Part shown: positions 9,632 through 18,517 of the stretch, piece after piece
How the letters are laid out: every line of letters starts with the position of its first letter
Numbering within the stretch: the first letter of the stretch is position 1
NCBI GenBank assembly: GCA_023435565.1
Contig: JAEYRN010000042.1
Coordinates: 1-64,000 of the forward strand
DNA from: Bacillota bacterium
Lineage (GTDB): Bacteria > Bacillota > UBA4882 > UBA8346
Length of the DNA: 64,000 bases
Direction: 5' to 3'
The notes under the pieces: generated by a model
What the model was told of the DNA's origin: nothing
Database searches by the model: none
Seen by the model: only the letters and a program-made list of their open reading frames with translations
Made by a program: the position numbers and the translations under genes

Positions 9632-12619
9632 TCAAGATAAAACTAGTATGACCTTATGTTCCCGATTGTCTTCCAATAACGGCAAGATATAGGGTCCGTG
9701 TTGACCTTCAACTTTTATGCCGTCGATTTCAAGTGAAACATTGCTGTCGGTCAACCGGTAAAAACCAAGCGGTTTTTGAATGGAAACCCCATAAATGGTT
9801 TTTCCGGTATTTAGGGTATATTCCAACAATTCTTCGTCCGGTCTTAAGATGGGGTTGATTTCAATTCCCCGGCTGGTATATTCGATACCGAAGGCGGCGA
9901 GTAAAGACAGAATCAGCCAGGTTGAGGTACCGCTAAGCATCGGGCCGATATTCTCTCCGGTCTCACTATTGTTGTATTGAGTGCAAAAGCGGGGGTTGCC
10001 GCAGATCGTAAAAGGATCATCCATTGTCTTATACGGCAGAACCAGGTCGATCATCCAGTAAGCTAAACTGGTTAGTTTTTCTGCCAACGCGTGGTTTGTT
10101 ACCTGTTTGGCAGCCTTAAACATTGCCGTAGTCGCCATCATACAAGCATGTTTGAATACTCCACCGTTTTCACGGTCGCCGGGGAAATACTCTCCGGTTG
10201 CCGTCCCTTTGGCCACCTTGCTAAGATCGGCCGGGGAAACCAGCTTGAGCCCGAATGGAGTTTTTAACACTTTTTCAATAATTTCCATCATAGTCGCTAT
10301 CTGTTCATCACCGGTCGAGTCCGAGAGAATAGCCCAACTGAATGAGTTTAGGAAATACACGCCGTCAATCGCCGGATCGGCCGACAAACCGTCACCTTTG
10401 GCTCCCAAGTAGGTAAATTCGTTGTTTTGGTATCGGTTAAAGATAACCCGGGCAAAAAAGTTTTCCCGCCAGGCGTGGGTCTGGAGATTGGTATGCAATT
10501 GCCCGGATAACTGTTTTAATTTGCCGGCATACGCGGTATCACCTTTTTCTCCGGCCAAAACAATTATTTTGTCTATAGCCAGTTTGAGTAAAAAGGCATT
10601 CATAACGCTTTCGGAACAATCGTTATCAAACGGCCGGTCAATTGCCCCTCCCCGTTCAGTCTGCTCCTGATACCACTTCTCTTTGGTGATACCGTTTATA
10701 TAATCTTCATCCAGTTTTAAACAATCATTCCAATCCGCAAGGTCCAATAGCGGCATCCCATGTTTTCCAATGGAAATCTCTCCCGAGTACCTAAGGACGG
10801 CCTTGATCGTGTCATAAACGGACCGGGTCCGAACGGGGTCAGTCCCCGCTATTTCGCACTTTTCATCGAGAAACCCTAAATCGCCAGTGAGATTGATATA
10901 ACGGGAAAGAGCCTGAATAAACCAGAGTGCGTCATCAGACCATTTCCCCGGTTCCTTGCCCACCCAGAAAAAGTTATGATAGGTGTAACCAAACTCAAAT
11001 ATTTTACTACACCATTCTTTGAGCAATTCTTTTACAAACTCCGCTTTTCCCATGCCGGCAAAGTAATACATTGTGGCATAAATATCTTGAATTTCCCGGA
11101 AGCCAATCTCCCGGTAACCTTTTTGGGTCTGGCAAAATGACCTGGAGACAAAGGTCTGGTATAACACCTGAAACGGCAAGTTCAAATTGAAATATTGATT
11201 GAAAGATTCGTCGGATGTCTTGATCTGTAAAAAGTTGCGGTATTGTTGATAAAAATGGTCGTTTGCGGCGATGGTTTCGGCTATTTCCCCCGGCTTAGAA
11301 AACTTACGGATCAGGTTGTCGATTTCTTCCCGGAAGGTATTATCATTGAATTGTGGGTTGACTTTTTGGGAAACCACTCCCGTAAAGTTTTGACAATGGC
11401 ATATCTCGCCGGTTGGCAGAAAAAGTGGAGTTGCAAGGGCAAAAAAACCAGGGCCTTTACGGTAAAGTTGGTTGCTTAATTGACAAAGCCCGGCGGGATT
11501 TTCCAGAGTGCCGGTCCCAACAAATTCATTGTAGTTAAAACAATACTCCCGCGGGAATGTTAGACAATCCCCATGATGTACCAACATAGAGTGGAAGCGC
11601 AAATCAACCCCGGCCTCCTCGGGACGATATGCAACACTCACGGCCTTGATGGAGCCGTCATCATTCCGAAGCAACTTTGATTGCATAATGATATTGGTAT
11701 ATAATACATCTTCCTGCATTGCGTTAGGGTAAGCAGGACCGAACATGCCGGTATAAACCAGTTTCAGCTCTCTGGACTGATTTCCGGAATTACGAATCAT
11801 AATACTATGTGCTTCAACCGCTAAAGGCAATCTCTCTTCCTGGGGAAGTAAGAATATAGTCCGTTCAATTTCTAGTCCGCACTGGGTCTGATAACAGATA
11901 ACTGTTTTGTTCTGGGAATGAGTGCAGACCGCTGTTTTTAAGTTCTTATCGGCAGGATCGGCCGAATAAAAAATTTTGCGGCCTTTTTCGACCAAATAAA
12001 ACTGGCGGTTAGCCGGAAACCCGTTTTCCTCCTGACGCAGATCCCATCGGGTCGCCAATACCTGTGTGGCGGCATGGGTCCGGAAACTGCCCCGGCCCAA
12101 TCTGTCGACGACACTCTTAGGCGTAGTCTGCAAGGCGTAAGGAAAATCCATCCTGTTCCCCAGCAACAAGTTGACGCCAAAATGCGGTCCCGGCAAAGGA
12201 GAATGTAAGTCAATGATGTGCTCTCCCCATTGATTCAGGTATCCGCCCCAAGTAGCAGCTTTGGATAAAAGCAATAATACATTCTCTTTAACAGAGGCAG
12301 GGATTTCTGCAATTTCCTTCACATCGTCCTTGGAAGTAAAAATAGATATCATTGTCCCGGAATCGTTTGGAACAATCAGGACTGAAGTTTCATTTTTCAA
12401 TATTGAATTAAGGTAAGAATTTAGATTACAATCATTGAGTATTTCAAGCACGATCGGCATTTTGCGCTTAATATTGGCGATACCGATAACCCGGTCCATT
12501 CCGCTGTCGGCGAATATAGCGTCAACGATCCAGTCTTCCCGGAGGACGGAGTAAAATAGTTTCCGCAAAAGCTGGTCAGGCGAAGTTTTTAGATCACGTG
12601 TTACAAGTTCTATTGTCAT
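9632..12619 (-). CDS. GH94/GH149/GH161-type beta-glucan phosphorylase
   Basis: Large (995-residue) cytoplasmic inverting phosphorylase. Residues around DLADWNDCLKLDED carry the catalytic Asp of the GH94-like clan (aspartate before a tryptophan and ND). The PFDNDCSESVMNAF segment and the GGVFKHACMMA and GTSTWL segments match sugar- and phosphate-binding regions of cellobiose/laminaribiose phosphorylases. There is no signal peptide. It would convert imported beta-glucan oligomers plus phosphate into glucose-1-phosphate and a shortened chain. The GH16 laminarinase context favours beta-1,3 linkage (GH149/GH161 or laminaribiose-specific GH94), but family choice needs an alignment. AGGAG precedes the ATG. 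Confidence 0.85.
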   Translation of the reverse strand: MTIELVTRDLKTSPDQLLRKLFYSVLREDWIVDAIFADSGMDRVIGIANIKRKMPIVLEILNDCNLNSYLNSILKNETSVLIVPNDSGTMISIFTSKDDVKEIAEIPASVKENVLLLLSKAATWGGYLNQWGEHIIDLHSPLPGPHFGVNLLLGNRMDFPYALQTTPKSVVDRLGRGSFRTHAATQVLATRWDLRQEENGFPANRQFYLVEKGRKIFYSADPADKNLKTAVCTHSQNKTVICYQTQCGLEIERTIFLLPQEERLPLAVEAHSIMIRNSGNQSRELKLVYTGMFGPAYPNAMQEDVLYTNIIMQSKLLRNDDGSIKAVSVAYRPEEAGVDLRFHSMLVHHGDCLTFPREYCFNYNEFVGTGTLENPAGLCQLSNQLYRKGPGFFALATPLFLPTGEICHCQNFTGVVSQKVNPQFNDNTFREEIDNLIRKFSKPGEIAETIAANDHFYQQYRNFLQIKTSDESFNQYFNLNLPFQVLYQTFVSRSFCQTQKGYREIGFREIQDIYATMYYFAGMGKAEFVKELLKEWCSKIFEFGYTYHNFFWVGKEPGKWSDDALWFIQALSRYINLTGDLGFLDEKCEIAGTDPVRTRSVYDTIKAVLRYSGEISIGKHGMPLLDLADWNDCLKLDEDYINGITKEKWYQEQTERGGAIDRPFDNDCSESVMNAFLLKLAIDKIIVLAGEKGDTAYAGKLKQLSGQLHTNLQTHAWRENFFARVIFNRYQNNEFTYLGAKGDGLSADPAIDGVYFLNSFSWAILSDSTGDEQIATMMEIIEKVLKTPFGLKLVSPADLSKVAKGTATGEYFPGDRENGGVFKHACMMATTAMFKAAKQVTNHALAEKLTSLAYWMIDLVLPYKTMDDPFTICGNPRFCTQYNNSETGENIGPMLSGTSTWLILSLLAAFGIEYTSRGIEINPILRPDEELLEYTLNTGKTIYGVSIQKPLGFYRLTDSNVSLEIDGIKVEGQHGPYILPLLEDNREHKVILVLS

Positions 12620-12805
12620 TTACAATGCTCCTAAGCAATTTTGATACATCAATCTATCTTTATTATAAAATACGGGTTATTTCCGGTATACCGTAAAGAT
12701 GTAATATTATCCTGAAAATCTTAAGATGTTTATGAATATTATTATTGTGGTTTTTAAAGTAAAAAATAAGGGCTCCCGGAATCTCGGAAACCCGCATCAT
12801 TCTTA

Positions 12806-12960
12806 TGGTGGACCGGTAAAAGAAAAGTGTGAAAAGCGAGTTCGAAGTTTGTAATAAATTCAACATTTAATGCCAATTATCCGCCTAACGATACCAAAAA
12901 ACTAAAAAACTTTTTTAGGTTTAATTTTCACACTTCACCCTTCGCAATTCCAACTTCTGA
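12806..12960. repeat. Heptamer-repeat unit next to a tRNA-end-like 9-mer
   Basis: TGGTGGACC (12806-12814), the sequence found at the tRNA-Ala 3' end on the complementary strand, is followed by GGTAAAAGAAAAGTGTGAA. A mirrored set of CTTCAC-type units sits at 12926-12960. The left junction closely resembles 40498-40553, where a longer tRNA fragment sits before the same GG.AAAAGAAAAGTGTGAA sequence. The unit holds no ORF and appears to be an empty version of the units that carry four-helix-bundle genes near 40 kb. Confidence 0.5.
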
Positions 12961-13035
12961 ACCACTGCATTTACCCCGATTTGATAGACACCTAAAAAGG
13001 TTGGTATAATGAAACTAACATTATGGAGGTGTCTC

Positions 13036-13197
13036 ATGTCGGAGAGAAGGCAATTTGATCGAGCATTTAAAATTGAAGCAGTAAAACTTATTACTGAGCA
13101 AGGTCGGTCCGTACCAAGTGTAGCCCGAGAAATTGGTGTACATGATAATACGATTTACAAATGGGTTAAGCAATTAAATGATAATGATAATCCATAA
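13036..13197 (+). pseudogene. IS3-family transposase OrfA fragment
   Basis: The first 50 or so residues of an IS3/IS911-type OrfA are intact: RRQFDRAFKIEAVKLI followed by a helix-turn-helix (SVPSVAREIGVHDNTIYKWV). The ATG at 13036 follows GGAGGTGTC. The frame ends after residue 53, where the DNA switches to an unrelated membrane-protein gene on the other strand. OrfB is missing. An inverted pair AGACACCT/AGGTGTCT surrounds the start and may be part of the IS end. Confidence 0.8.
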
Positions 13198-13583
13198 ATC
13201 AAATGTGCGGCAAAAGTGACTAAAGTGTCGGAAGGGACTAAATTTAGTTTTGCTTGAGATTGAGTGAGTAAAGTCCCCAATAATAAAACCCAAATAGTTA
13301 ATCCAAAACCGACACCTTTCAGCCAAATATAATCCCGGCCAGTAAAATGTAAAAAATAAATAAAAAGAACACCAACGATTGCGGTTACAGTCAAATCGGT
13401 AACTGCACCGACTAAAAAGGCAATCGGTTGATCTAAAGTATTTTTTTCTAAAAACCAGGAAGCGGCAATCTGTCAAAACACGACTGTTGCAAAGTGCAAA
13501 CGGAAAGCCAGATAATTGAAGGCTAACTTTACGGCATCCGCCAACAATCCAACTAGTGTTCCAATAGCAACTTTATCCTTCAT
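13187..13583 (-). pseudogene. Truncated membrane-protein gene with in-frame TGA
   Basis: Reading leftward from the ATG at 13583 gives a small multi-spanning membrane protein. It starts MKDKVAIGTLVGLLADAVKL and continues after one TGA into VTDLTVTAIVGVLFIYFLHF and further hydrophobic helices. The reading frame is otherwise open for about 130 codons on both sides of the TGA. It then runs into the antisense of the IS3 fragment, so the 3' end is lost. One nonsense codon plus an IS junction marks it as dead. The family was not recognised. Confidence 0.6.
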
Positions 13584-13739
13584 AAATTCTCTCCCGCTAA
13601 TTTAATCACTTGATTATTTTTTTACCCATCCAAGTTTAGTATTATCAACTCTTTAAAAAATATAGCTAACAAATCCGGTTTAACAACAAATCAACCGATT
13701 TCGTCCCATTCCGTTAAATCAATTATTTATGATAAAATA

Positions 13740-13906
13740 TATAAGTTGAATTAAATTTCTAATATACATCTATACATCTTGTCCCTAAGCCGGACAAGAT
13801 GGAACTAATTACAACTGTAATAGGATAAAGAAAAAATACTGATTTGATAACATTTGCATTCAGCTTTAAGAATGCAAAGCTTGGTTAAGAAATTTACTTC
13901 AACCTA
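13740..13906. repeat. MITE-like repeat, short copy
   Basis: This stretch is an inverted relative of 19001-19326. It shares ATAAGTTGAATTAAATTTC, then ACTGTAATAGGAT, ACTGATTTGATA, ATTTGCATTC and GGTTAAGAAATTTACTTCA in the same order. It contains a hairpin CTTGTCC/GGACAAG and lacks the two internal insertions of the long copy. It lies directly upstream of the FNR-like gene and may provide its promoter region. Confidence 0.65.
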
Positions 13907-13936
13907 TAAAATAAATATATTTATTTGGAGTCAAAA

Positions 13937-14656
13937 ATGAATCCTCAAGTTTGTTGTAGTTGTCATTCCCACCAGCTTTGTGCCGGCAAAGTGCCGATCT
14001 TTGCTTCATTAAATGAATCTGAGCTTCAAAAAGTGACTTCTTTAATCGTCCAGAAAAAGTACTCTAAAGGAAGCTTGATTTGCCGCGAAGGAGAACCTTT
14101 CGAAAACCTTCTCCTGATCAATAGGGGGAAAATCAAAGTTTATCGCAATTCAGTGGATGGTAAAGAGCAAGTCCTCTATATTCTGGCTGAAGGTGATTTT
14201 TTCGGGGAACGAAATTTAGTCTTAAAAGGAAACCTGATTGATTATAATGCCGAATCTTTGGAGGAAACCTTGGTTTGTATGATAACCAAACAGGATTATC
14301 GTCATTTATTGTTGCAGTACCCCAACATTAGCATTAAAATCATGGAGGTATTGTTCGAGCGGATTGATAAACTTGAAAACATATTAGCCAATGTCAATCC
14401 AAGGGAAACAGAGTCCCGTATTTGTTTAATGCTAATCGAATTCCGCAATAAATACGGAAAAACACAACCGGATGGAACGGTACTTATCGATCTGCCCTTA
14501 AACCGTGAAGAGATGGCTAGTTACATCGGCTTAACCAGGGAGACAGTCTCCAGGAAATTGAACGCCCTCAAAGAAGCGGGAATTATCGATTTAATCGGGA
14601 ATAAAAAAATACAAATTATTGATGAAAGGGTTTTAAAAGAAACCTGCATCGTTTAA
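13937..14656 (+). CDS. FNR-like Crp-family regulator with Cys cluster
   Basis: Transcription regulator of 239 residues. An N-terminal Cys6-x2-Cys9-x5-Cys15 pattern, together with a later Cys in TLVCMITKQDY, matches the four ligands of O2-sensing [4Fe-4S] FNR proteins. A cyclic-nucleotide-type effector domain follows (residues 25-150). The C-terminal winged helix carries the recognition helix IGLTRETVSRKLNALKEAG. The ATG at 13937 is preferred over an upstream TTG because GGAG lies six bases ahead. The hemerythrin and cupin genes next to it fit an oxygen or nitrosative response. Its targets are unknown. Confidence 0.88.
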   Translation: MNPQVCCSCHSHQLCAGKVPIFASLNESELQKVTSLIVQKKYSKGSLICREGEPFENLLLINRGKIKVYRNSVDGKEQVLYILAEGDFFGERNLVLKGNLIDYNAESLEETLVCMITKQDYRHLLLQYPNISIKIMEVLFERIDKLENILANVNPRETESRICLMLIEFRNKYGKTQPDGTVLIDLPLNREEMASYIGLTRETVSRKLNALKEAGIIDLIGNKKIQIIDERVLKETCIV

Positions 14657-14848
14657 AGCCAACTTACTTTAAAGCCGAATTTCCCAGATCCGGAGGGCTC
14701 TATTCACGACTAATAATATCCAATCATAGTAAGGAAAGATAGTTCCTCAGACTTTATATTTCGTCCAACTTAACATTTCATAACTTCAATTTTTTCAGTT
14801 GTGCCTTCAACATTTTATCAATATCTTCAAAAAAAGAGATAAATGGTT

Positions 14849-15421
14849 TTAATGCAAATAAACTTCTTGCAAATGATGGAGCATTTGATGAAATGCCTCA
14901 TGTTTTCCTGGGCCGACTCTCTTCTCCTCGATTTCAGCGAATCCTTTGGCCAGTTTATCGTTTTGTTCGTACGAAAATCTCTGTTCAGCCATTGGATAGA
15001 GAATGTGGTCTTCCTTATCAATATGCCGGGTCAGTAACTCACTATAGTTTTGGATATTCTCTACGATCAGATTGACAGCTTTATCTTTTCCGTTTTTCAA
15101 GTCACTCACACCTTGTCTCAATCCTTTGATATAACCACGGCCTAAATCGTGTTCCCGAAGCATTACTCCGATTGGGCCACCCTCTCTCAGTACACCAGCC
15201 TTTTCCAAAGCCGGAAAGAGCAAGTCTTCCTCTTTGCCGTGGTGACACTTATCGACAAAGGTTGTTAGAAATTCAAGGAGTTCATCGAGATGTTCCAGGT
15301 CTACTTTCCCGCCTTCAGTAAGTTTATTTGAAATTTTTTCTAAAATTCTGAGGGTTAATTTGACGGCTTGATGCTCATCTTTTAATTCAGAAATCGGATT
15401 TAACGTTATTGTATTAGTCAT
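14849..15421 (-). CDS. Hemerythrin HHE-domain protein
   Basis: A 190-residue all-helical protein with the hemerythrin metal-binding pattern: an early His in KDEHQAVK, then HHGKEEDLLFP, REHDLGRGY and RHIDKEDHILYP. These supply the His and Asp/Glu ligands for a diiron site. Such proteins bind O2 or help repair or protect iron centres from NO. The ATG at 15421 has AGAAGG eight bases upstream; a TTG two codons earlier is less likely. It converges on the FNR-like regulator, which may control it. Confidence 0.9.
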   Translation of the reverse strand: MTNTITLNPISELKDEHQAVKLTLRILEKISNKLTEGGKVDLEHLDELLEFLTTFVDKCHHGKEEDLLFPALEKAGVLREGGPIGVMLREHDLGRGYIKGLRQGVSDLKNGKDKAVNLIVENIQNYSELLTRHIDKEDHILYPMAEQRFSYEQNDKLAKGFAEIEEKRVGPGKHEAFHQMLHHLQEVYLH

Positions 15422-15472
15422 CTTCAAAACCTTCTTTCGTTATTGATTTTTATAAATCTAATTCGGTAAAAA

Positions 15473-15793
15473 TCATTTGGGATTTGGTGTTTTGACCACC
15501 AAAACACTAAAAACACTGTCTTCGTCAGCGGTTAGCCCATGGGGAATACCTGCCGGACTTACAACTAAATTGGTAGCGCTAACTTCTTCCACTTCATCAC
15601 CGATTTGCACTCTGCCTTTTCCTTCAATAACATAGAAGAAGACATCAACAGGTGTGGTATGCACCGGTAGATTTTGCCCCGGTTGTAAGACTACATTTGA
15701 TACCGCCACATCTTTACGGGTAATCAAATGTTTAACACTGATGCCCCGGGGATTAAGAATTGCTTGTTTTTCCGCCAATTTAATAACTTCCAT
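15473..15793 (-). CDS. Small cupin-domain protein
   Basis: Single-domain cupin of 106 residues. The first cupin motif is represented by PGQNLPVHTTPVDVFFYVIEG and the second by PAGIPHGL. At least two metal-binding His residues and a Glu are present, though the first motif keeps only one clear His. The start at 15793 was chosen because AAAGGAGGAG lies seven bases upstream; longer forms have no ribosome site. It lies 52 bases upstream of the hemerythrin gene on the same strand, so the two are probably one operon. Its ligand is unknown. Confidence 0.82.
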   Translation of the reverse strand: MEVIKLAEKQAILNPRGISVKHLITRKDVAVSNVVLQPGQNLPVHTTPVDVFFYVIEGKGRVQIGDEVEEVSATNLVVSPAGIPHGLTADEDSVFSVLVVKTPNPK

Positions 15794-16063
15794 ATCAAAC
15801 TCCTCCTTTATCGGAAACTTGTCGTTAATTCCTTTCAATGATTTGATTATAGAAGAAATCAAAGAAAAAAACTGTGAATTGAATCACAGTTTGAATTAAA
15901 TAAATTAAAATCAAATATATTATTACCCTCCTTTGGTTTTTTTAAAGAAGCTTTTTTGTCTGACTTTTGCGGTCATGGGCTTAAGCGTTCGCGGCAGCAT
16001 AATATTTAAGAATTAGCTTAATCCGCCTTATCTATTCATTGTACTTAATTGAAATATAACTCA

Positions 16064-16206
16064 CTAATTACATTTTTTGATAATATACGTTACAATCCCC
16101 CATACCGTAAAATCATCATCTTCTTTGACAACAATCGGTTGATAGTCTTTATTGGCAGGCATAAGGAGTATAGTATCCCCTTCAACTCTGATTCGCTTCA
16201 AACGTA
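16064..16206 (-). pseudogene. C-terminal remnant of a LexA/UmuD-type S24 peptidase
   Basis: Reading leftward gives about 46 codons: RLKRIRVEGDTILLMPANKD, then YQPIVV, DDFTVWGIVTYIIKK and a TAG stop. GDTILLMPAN(K)DYQPI followed by VWGIVTYII is the end of the autoproteolytic domain of UmuD/LexA-like proteins and includes the residue region of the catalytic Lys side. The upstream part of the gene is gone; the sequence joins the end of the WYL regulator. This is a junction scar from recombination. Confidence 0.6.
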
Positions 16207-17127
16207 TATGGTAGCTATATCATGTATTCTACGCTTCATTTCTGTGCGGATATGTAACGGCTCTAAACACTCGCATTTATCCCCAAAACTGAAAAGAATA
16301 TTGTAGTAGTATTCGTTCTCTATAAAAGGAAAACTAACTATGTAATGCTCATCACCGTCTGGCGAAAAGTATTCATAAGTGCAATAATCAAGTACCCTGT
16401 CCATGACAGATTTGTGAATACGGATTTTGATTTTTGTTTGCAATGTTTCCAGAATTTCTGCAAAGTCTAAAATCGGTTTTTGATAATCTCTCGGTGTAAA
16501 AGTTTCCTCTTGCATTTGCAGGTTTGATATGCGGGATAGTCTGAATAAGCGAAAATCATTTCTTTTATGGCAATACCCTTGCATATACCAATGACTACTT
16601 TTCAATACAAGCTGATACGGCTCGGCTGCTCGTGCGGTTTTATTTCCGTAGCGGTCTGCATATTCAAACGAAAGTAGCTTGCTTTCCTGTAAAGCTGTTT
16701 TGATAATCTCCAAATATGGTTGTATGTTCCTGTTGTCCATCCACGGACTTAAATCTATATATATTTGATTTGCTTTTAATTCAATGTCTTTTACTCTGTC
16801 GGCGGGGATAAAGCTCCTAACTTTCGCAAGGGCGTTTACTAGTTCATCGCCTCGTATCATGTTGGAAAGACCGGAAAGCCCCATCAAGATAGCGGAAAGG
16901 TCGGCAGTCGAAAAAACCTTTTTATCAATCTTGTATTTTTGCATGATTTCAAAGCCGCCGCCCACTCCCGATGCCCCGCGAACAGGAATACCCGCCATGT
17001 TGATAGTGTCTATATCGCGGTAGATTGTGCGGGGTGAAACTTCAAACATATCTGCTAACTCCTGTGCGGCTATACGCTCTTTATCAAGGAGTATCATAAT
17101 AATGCTAACAAGCCTGTCAACTTTCAT
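16198..17127 (-). CDS. YafY-family WYL-domain transcriptional regulator
   Basis: A 309-residue regulator with an N-terminal HTH (AQELADMFEVSPRTIYRDID) and a C-terminal WYL domain (YQLVLKSSHWYMQGYCHKRNDFRLFRLSRI), which usually binds a ligand and gates DNA binding. It is transcribed away from the DJ-1-like gene across a 128-base intergenic region, so it probably regulates that gene and itself. Its C-terminus overlaps the remnant of an S24 peptidase gene. Confidence 0.9.
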   Translation of the reverse strand: MKVDRLVSIIMILLDKERIAAQELADMFEVSPRTIYRDIDTINMAGIPVRGASGVGGGFEIMQKYKIDKKVFSTADLSAILMGLSGLSNMIRGDELVNALAKVRSFIPADRVKDIELKANQIYIDLSPWMDNRNIQPYLEIIKTALQESKLLSFEYADRYGNKTARAAEPYQLVLKSSHWYMQGYCHKRNDFRLFRLSRISNLQMQEETFTPRDYQKPILDFAEILETLQTKIKIRIHKSVMDRVLDYCTYEYFSPDGDEHYIVSFPFIENEYYYNILFSFGDKCECLEPLHIRTEMKRRIHDIATIYV

Positions 17128-17255
17128 CTGATAGCCGCCTTCAAAAATTTCTTGTTATTATTATAGATTGTTGCCACACTGCTGTCAACAATTACAAGGT
17201 ATAATAAAAAAGCAAGCAAATCAATCTACCTATCAATAAAAATGGGAGGAAATTT

Positions 17256-17894
17256 ATGTTTACAGTCTATGTTTACGTTCTTGATACTTTAGCCGACTGG
17301 GAACTGGGGTATGTTATTTCGGAGCTGAATTCTGGTCGATTCTTCAAAAAGGGCGAGCAACGTGTATCGCTCAAAACGGTTAGTTATTCTCAAGAGCCAA
17401 TCAATACAATGGGCGGGATGACAATAGTGCCCAATTGCTTAATTGACGATATTGTTGTGAGTGAAACAAGTGTGTTGCTATTACCGGGCGCAGATACATG
17501 GAACGACCCAAAGCATGGCGCTATCATTGAAAAAGCAAGCGAATTTCTCTCTTTAGGCGCTATGGTGTGTGCTATCTGTGGGGCTACCGCTGCGCTTGCC
17601 AACTTTGGGCTATTGGATAAGCGTCCGCATACCAGTAATGGACCGGGATTTCTTGAAATGGTTTCTCCTGGTTATAAAGGGCAAAGTTTTTATATAGACA
17701 AGCCATCTGTAGCGGATAACAACCTTATTACTGCAAGTTCCACCGGAAGCTTATTGTGGGCGAAACAAATTATTGAGCATTTAGGTGTTTTTCAATCAAA
17801 CACACTGGAATCTTGGTATGAATATTTTAGTACCGGTGAGCCTAAACATTTCTTTGCCCTCATGCAAACTTTGCCGTCTAGCAATGAAAACTGA
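17256..17894 (+). CDS. DJ-1/PfpI-family protein
   Basis: A 212-residue protein with the DJ-1/PfpI class I glutamine amidotransferase-like fold. The nucleophile elbow reads VCAICGATAALA with the conserved Cys near residue 107, and VLLLPGADTW supplies the upstream loop. Members act as glyoxalases, deglycase-like or stress proteins, or amidotransferase-like regulators; no choice can be made here. GGGAGG precedes the ATG. It is divergent from a WYL regulator, a common pairing for this family in Bacillota. Confidence 0.88.
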   Translation: MFTVYVYVLDTLADWELGYVISELNSGRFFKKGEQRVSLKTVSYSQEPINTMGGMTIVPNCLIDDIVVSETSVLLLPGADTWNDPKHGAIIEKASEFLSLGAMVCAICGATAALANFGLLDKRPHTSNGPGFLEMVSPGYKGQSFYIDKPSVADNNLITASSTGSLLWAKQIIEHLGVFQSNTLESWYEYFSTGEPKHFFALMQTLPSSNEN

Positions 17895-17929
17895 TCCACC
17901 TTTGTCATAATTCAAAAACGAATACGGTT

Positions 17930-18016
17930 ATACAAAGGGTAAACTTGCCGAAAGGCAAGGACGCAAAGCCGAGGGTCTAAAGTGCGAGTGCATTATGACA
18001 GTCTGGCTGCTACGTA
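17930..18016 (+). promoter_or_regulatory. Cyclic-di-GMP-I (GEMM) riboswitch, orphan
   Basis: The core features are present: GGGTAAAC, a GAAA-capped stem TTGCC/GGCAA, the strictly conserved GACGCAAAGCC, the second stem around GGGTCTAA, and GACAGTCTGGCTGC at the 3' side. A rho-independent hairpin follows 14 bases later, as in transcriptional off/on switches of this class. No intact gene lies downstream for over 400 bases, so its regulated gene appears lost. Confidence 0.88.
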
Positions 18017-18029
18017 AGATCATGTACTT

Positions 18030-18058
18030 AACCTGCCCTTTTGTGGCAGGTTTTTTTA
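18030..18058 (+). terminator. Expression-platform terminator of the riboswitch
   Basis: AACCTGCC-CTTTTGT-GGCAGGTT is followed by a run of Ts. It stands directly after the c-di-GMP aptamer and would be its transcriptional switch. Confidence 0.8.
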
Positions 18059-18059
18059 A

Positions 18060-18470
18060 CGTCATAACCTCAGAGACAATATAGTAAATTGGCAACTTCA
18101 TAAAACAATTATTAGTAGGCAATACCATTTCCCTCCTGACTTACGGGTTTGGAGGGTATGGAACCAACTTCTATACGATCAGCCAGCGATTCACTTACCG
18201 TTTGACCGTTTCTTCCTACTCGGCACTATCTTACTTCTGGTGTTTTCATGGCGCGCCCTTTCCTTTATTCTGGCAATGTTGCCTAACTTGTATATTACCG
18301 AATTACCCCCCTTAACCCAATACACTCTGATACAACTTCCGGAATCTTCTTAACCATAACCTGGGAAGATTATTTTCTAGTAGTTATTTTTACCCGGATA
18401 CAAAATTTACTTTTAATTGACATATTTTTATAAAAAAACTTATGAGCTTTCTTTTTCGTTCAGTCTTTGT
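18060..18470. other. Gene-poor stretch after the riboswitch
   Basis: No ORF with a ribosome site and recognisable product was found on either strand. Short runs on the minus strand (around 18125-18270) look protein-like but carry stops. This is probably the decayed target of the riboswitch or insertion debris. Confidence 0.5.
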
Positions 18471-18471
18471 C

Positions 18472-18507
18472 CAAAAAAAACCGGAGAGGATATTAACTCC
18501 CCTCCGG
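18472..18507 (-). terminator. Terminator of the DUF6573 gene
   Basis: On the minus strand CCGGAGGGGA...TCCTCTCCGG forms a stem followed by eight Ts, just past the DUF6573 stop codon. Confidence 0.75.
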
Positions 18508-18517
18508 CATCTCATCT

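Noticed and set aside
13155..13476. Two separate small minus-strand genes
   Set aside because: They are overlapping pieces of one truncated membrane-protein gene interrupted by a TGA.
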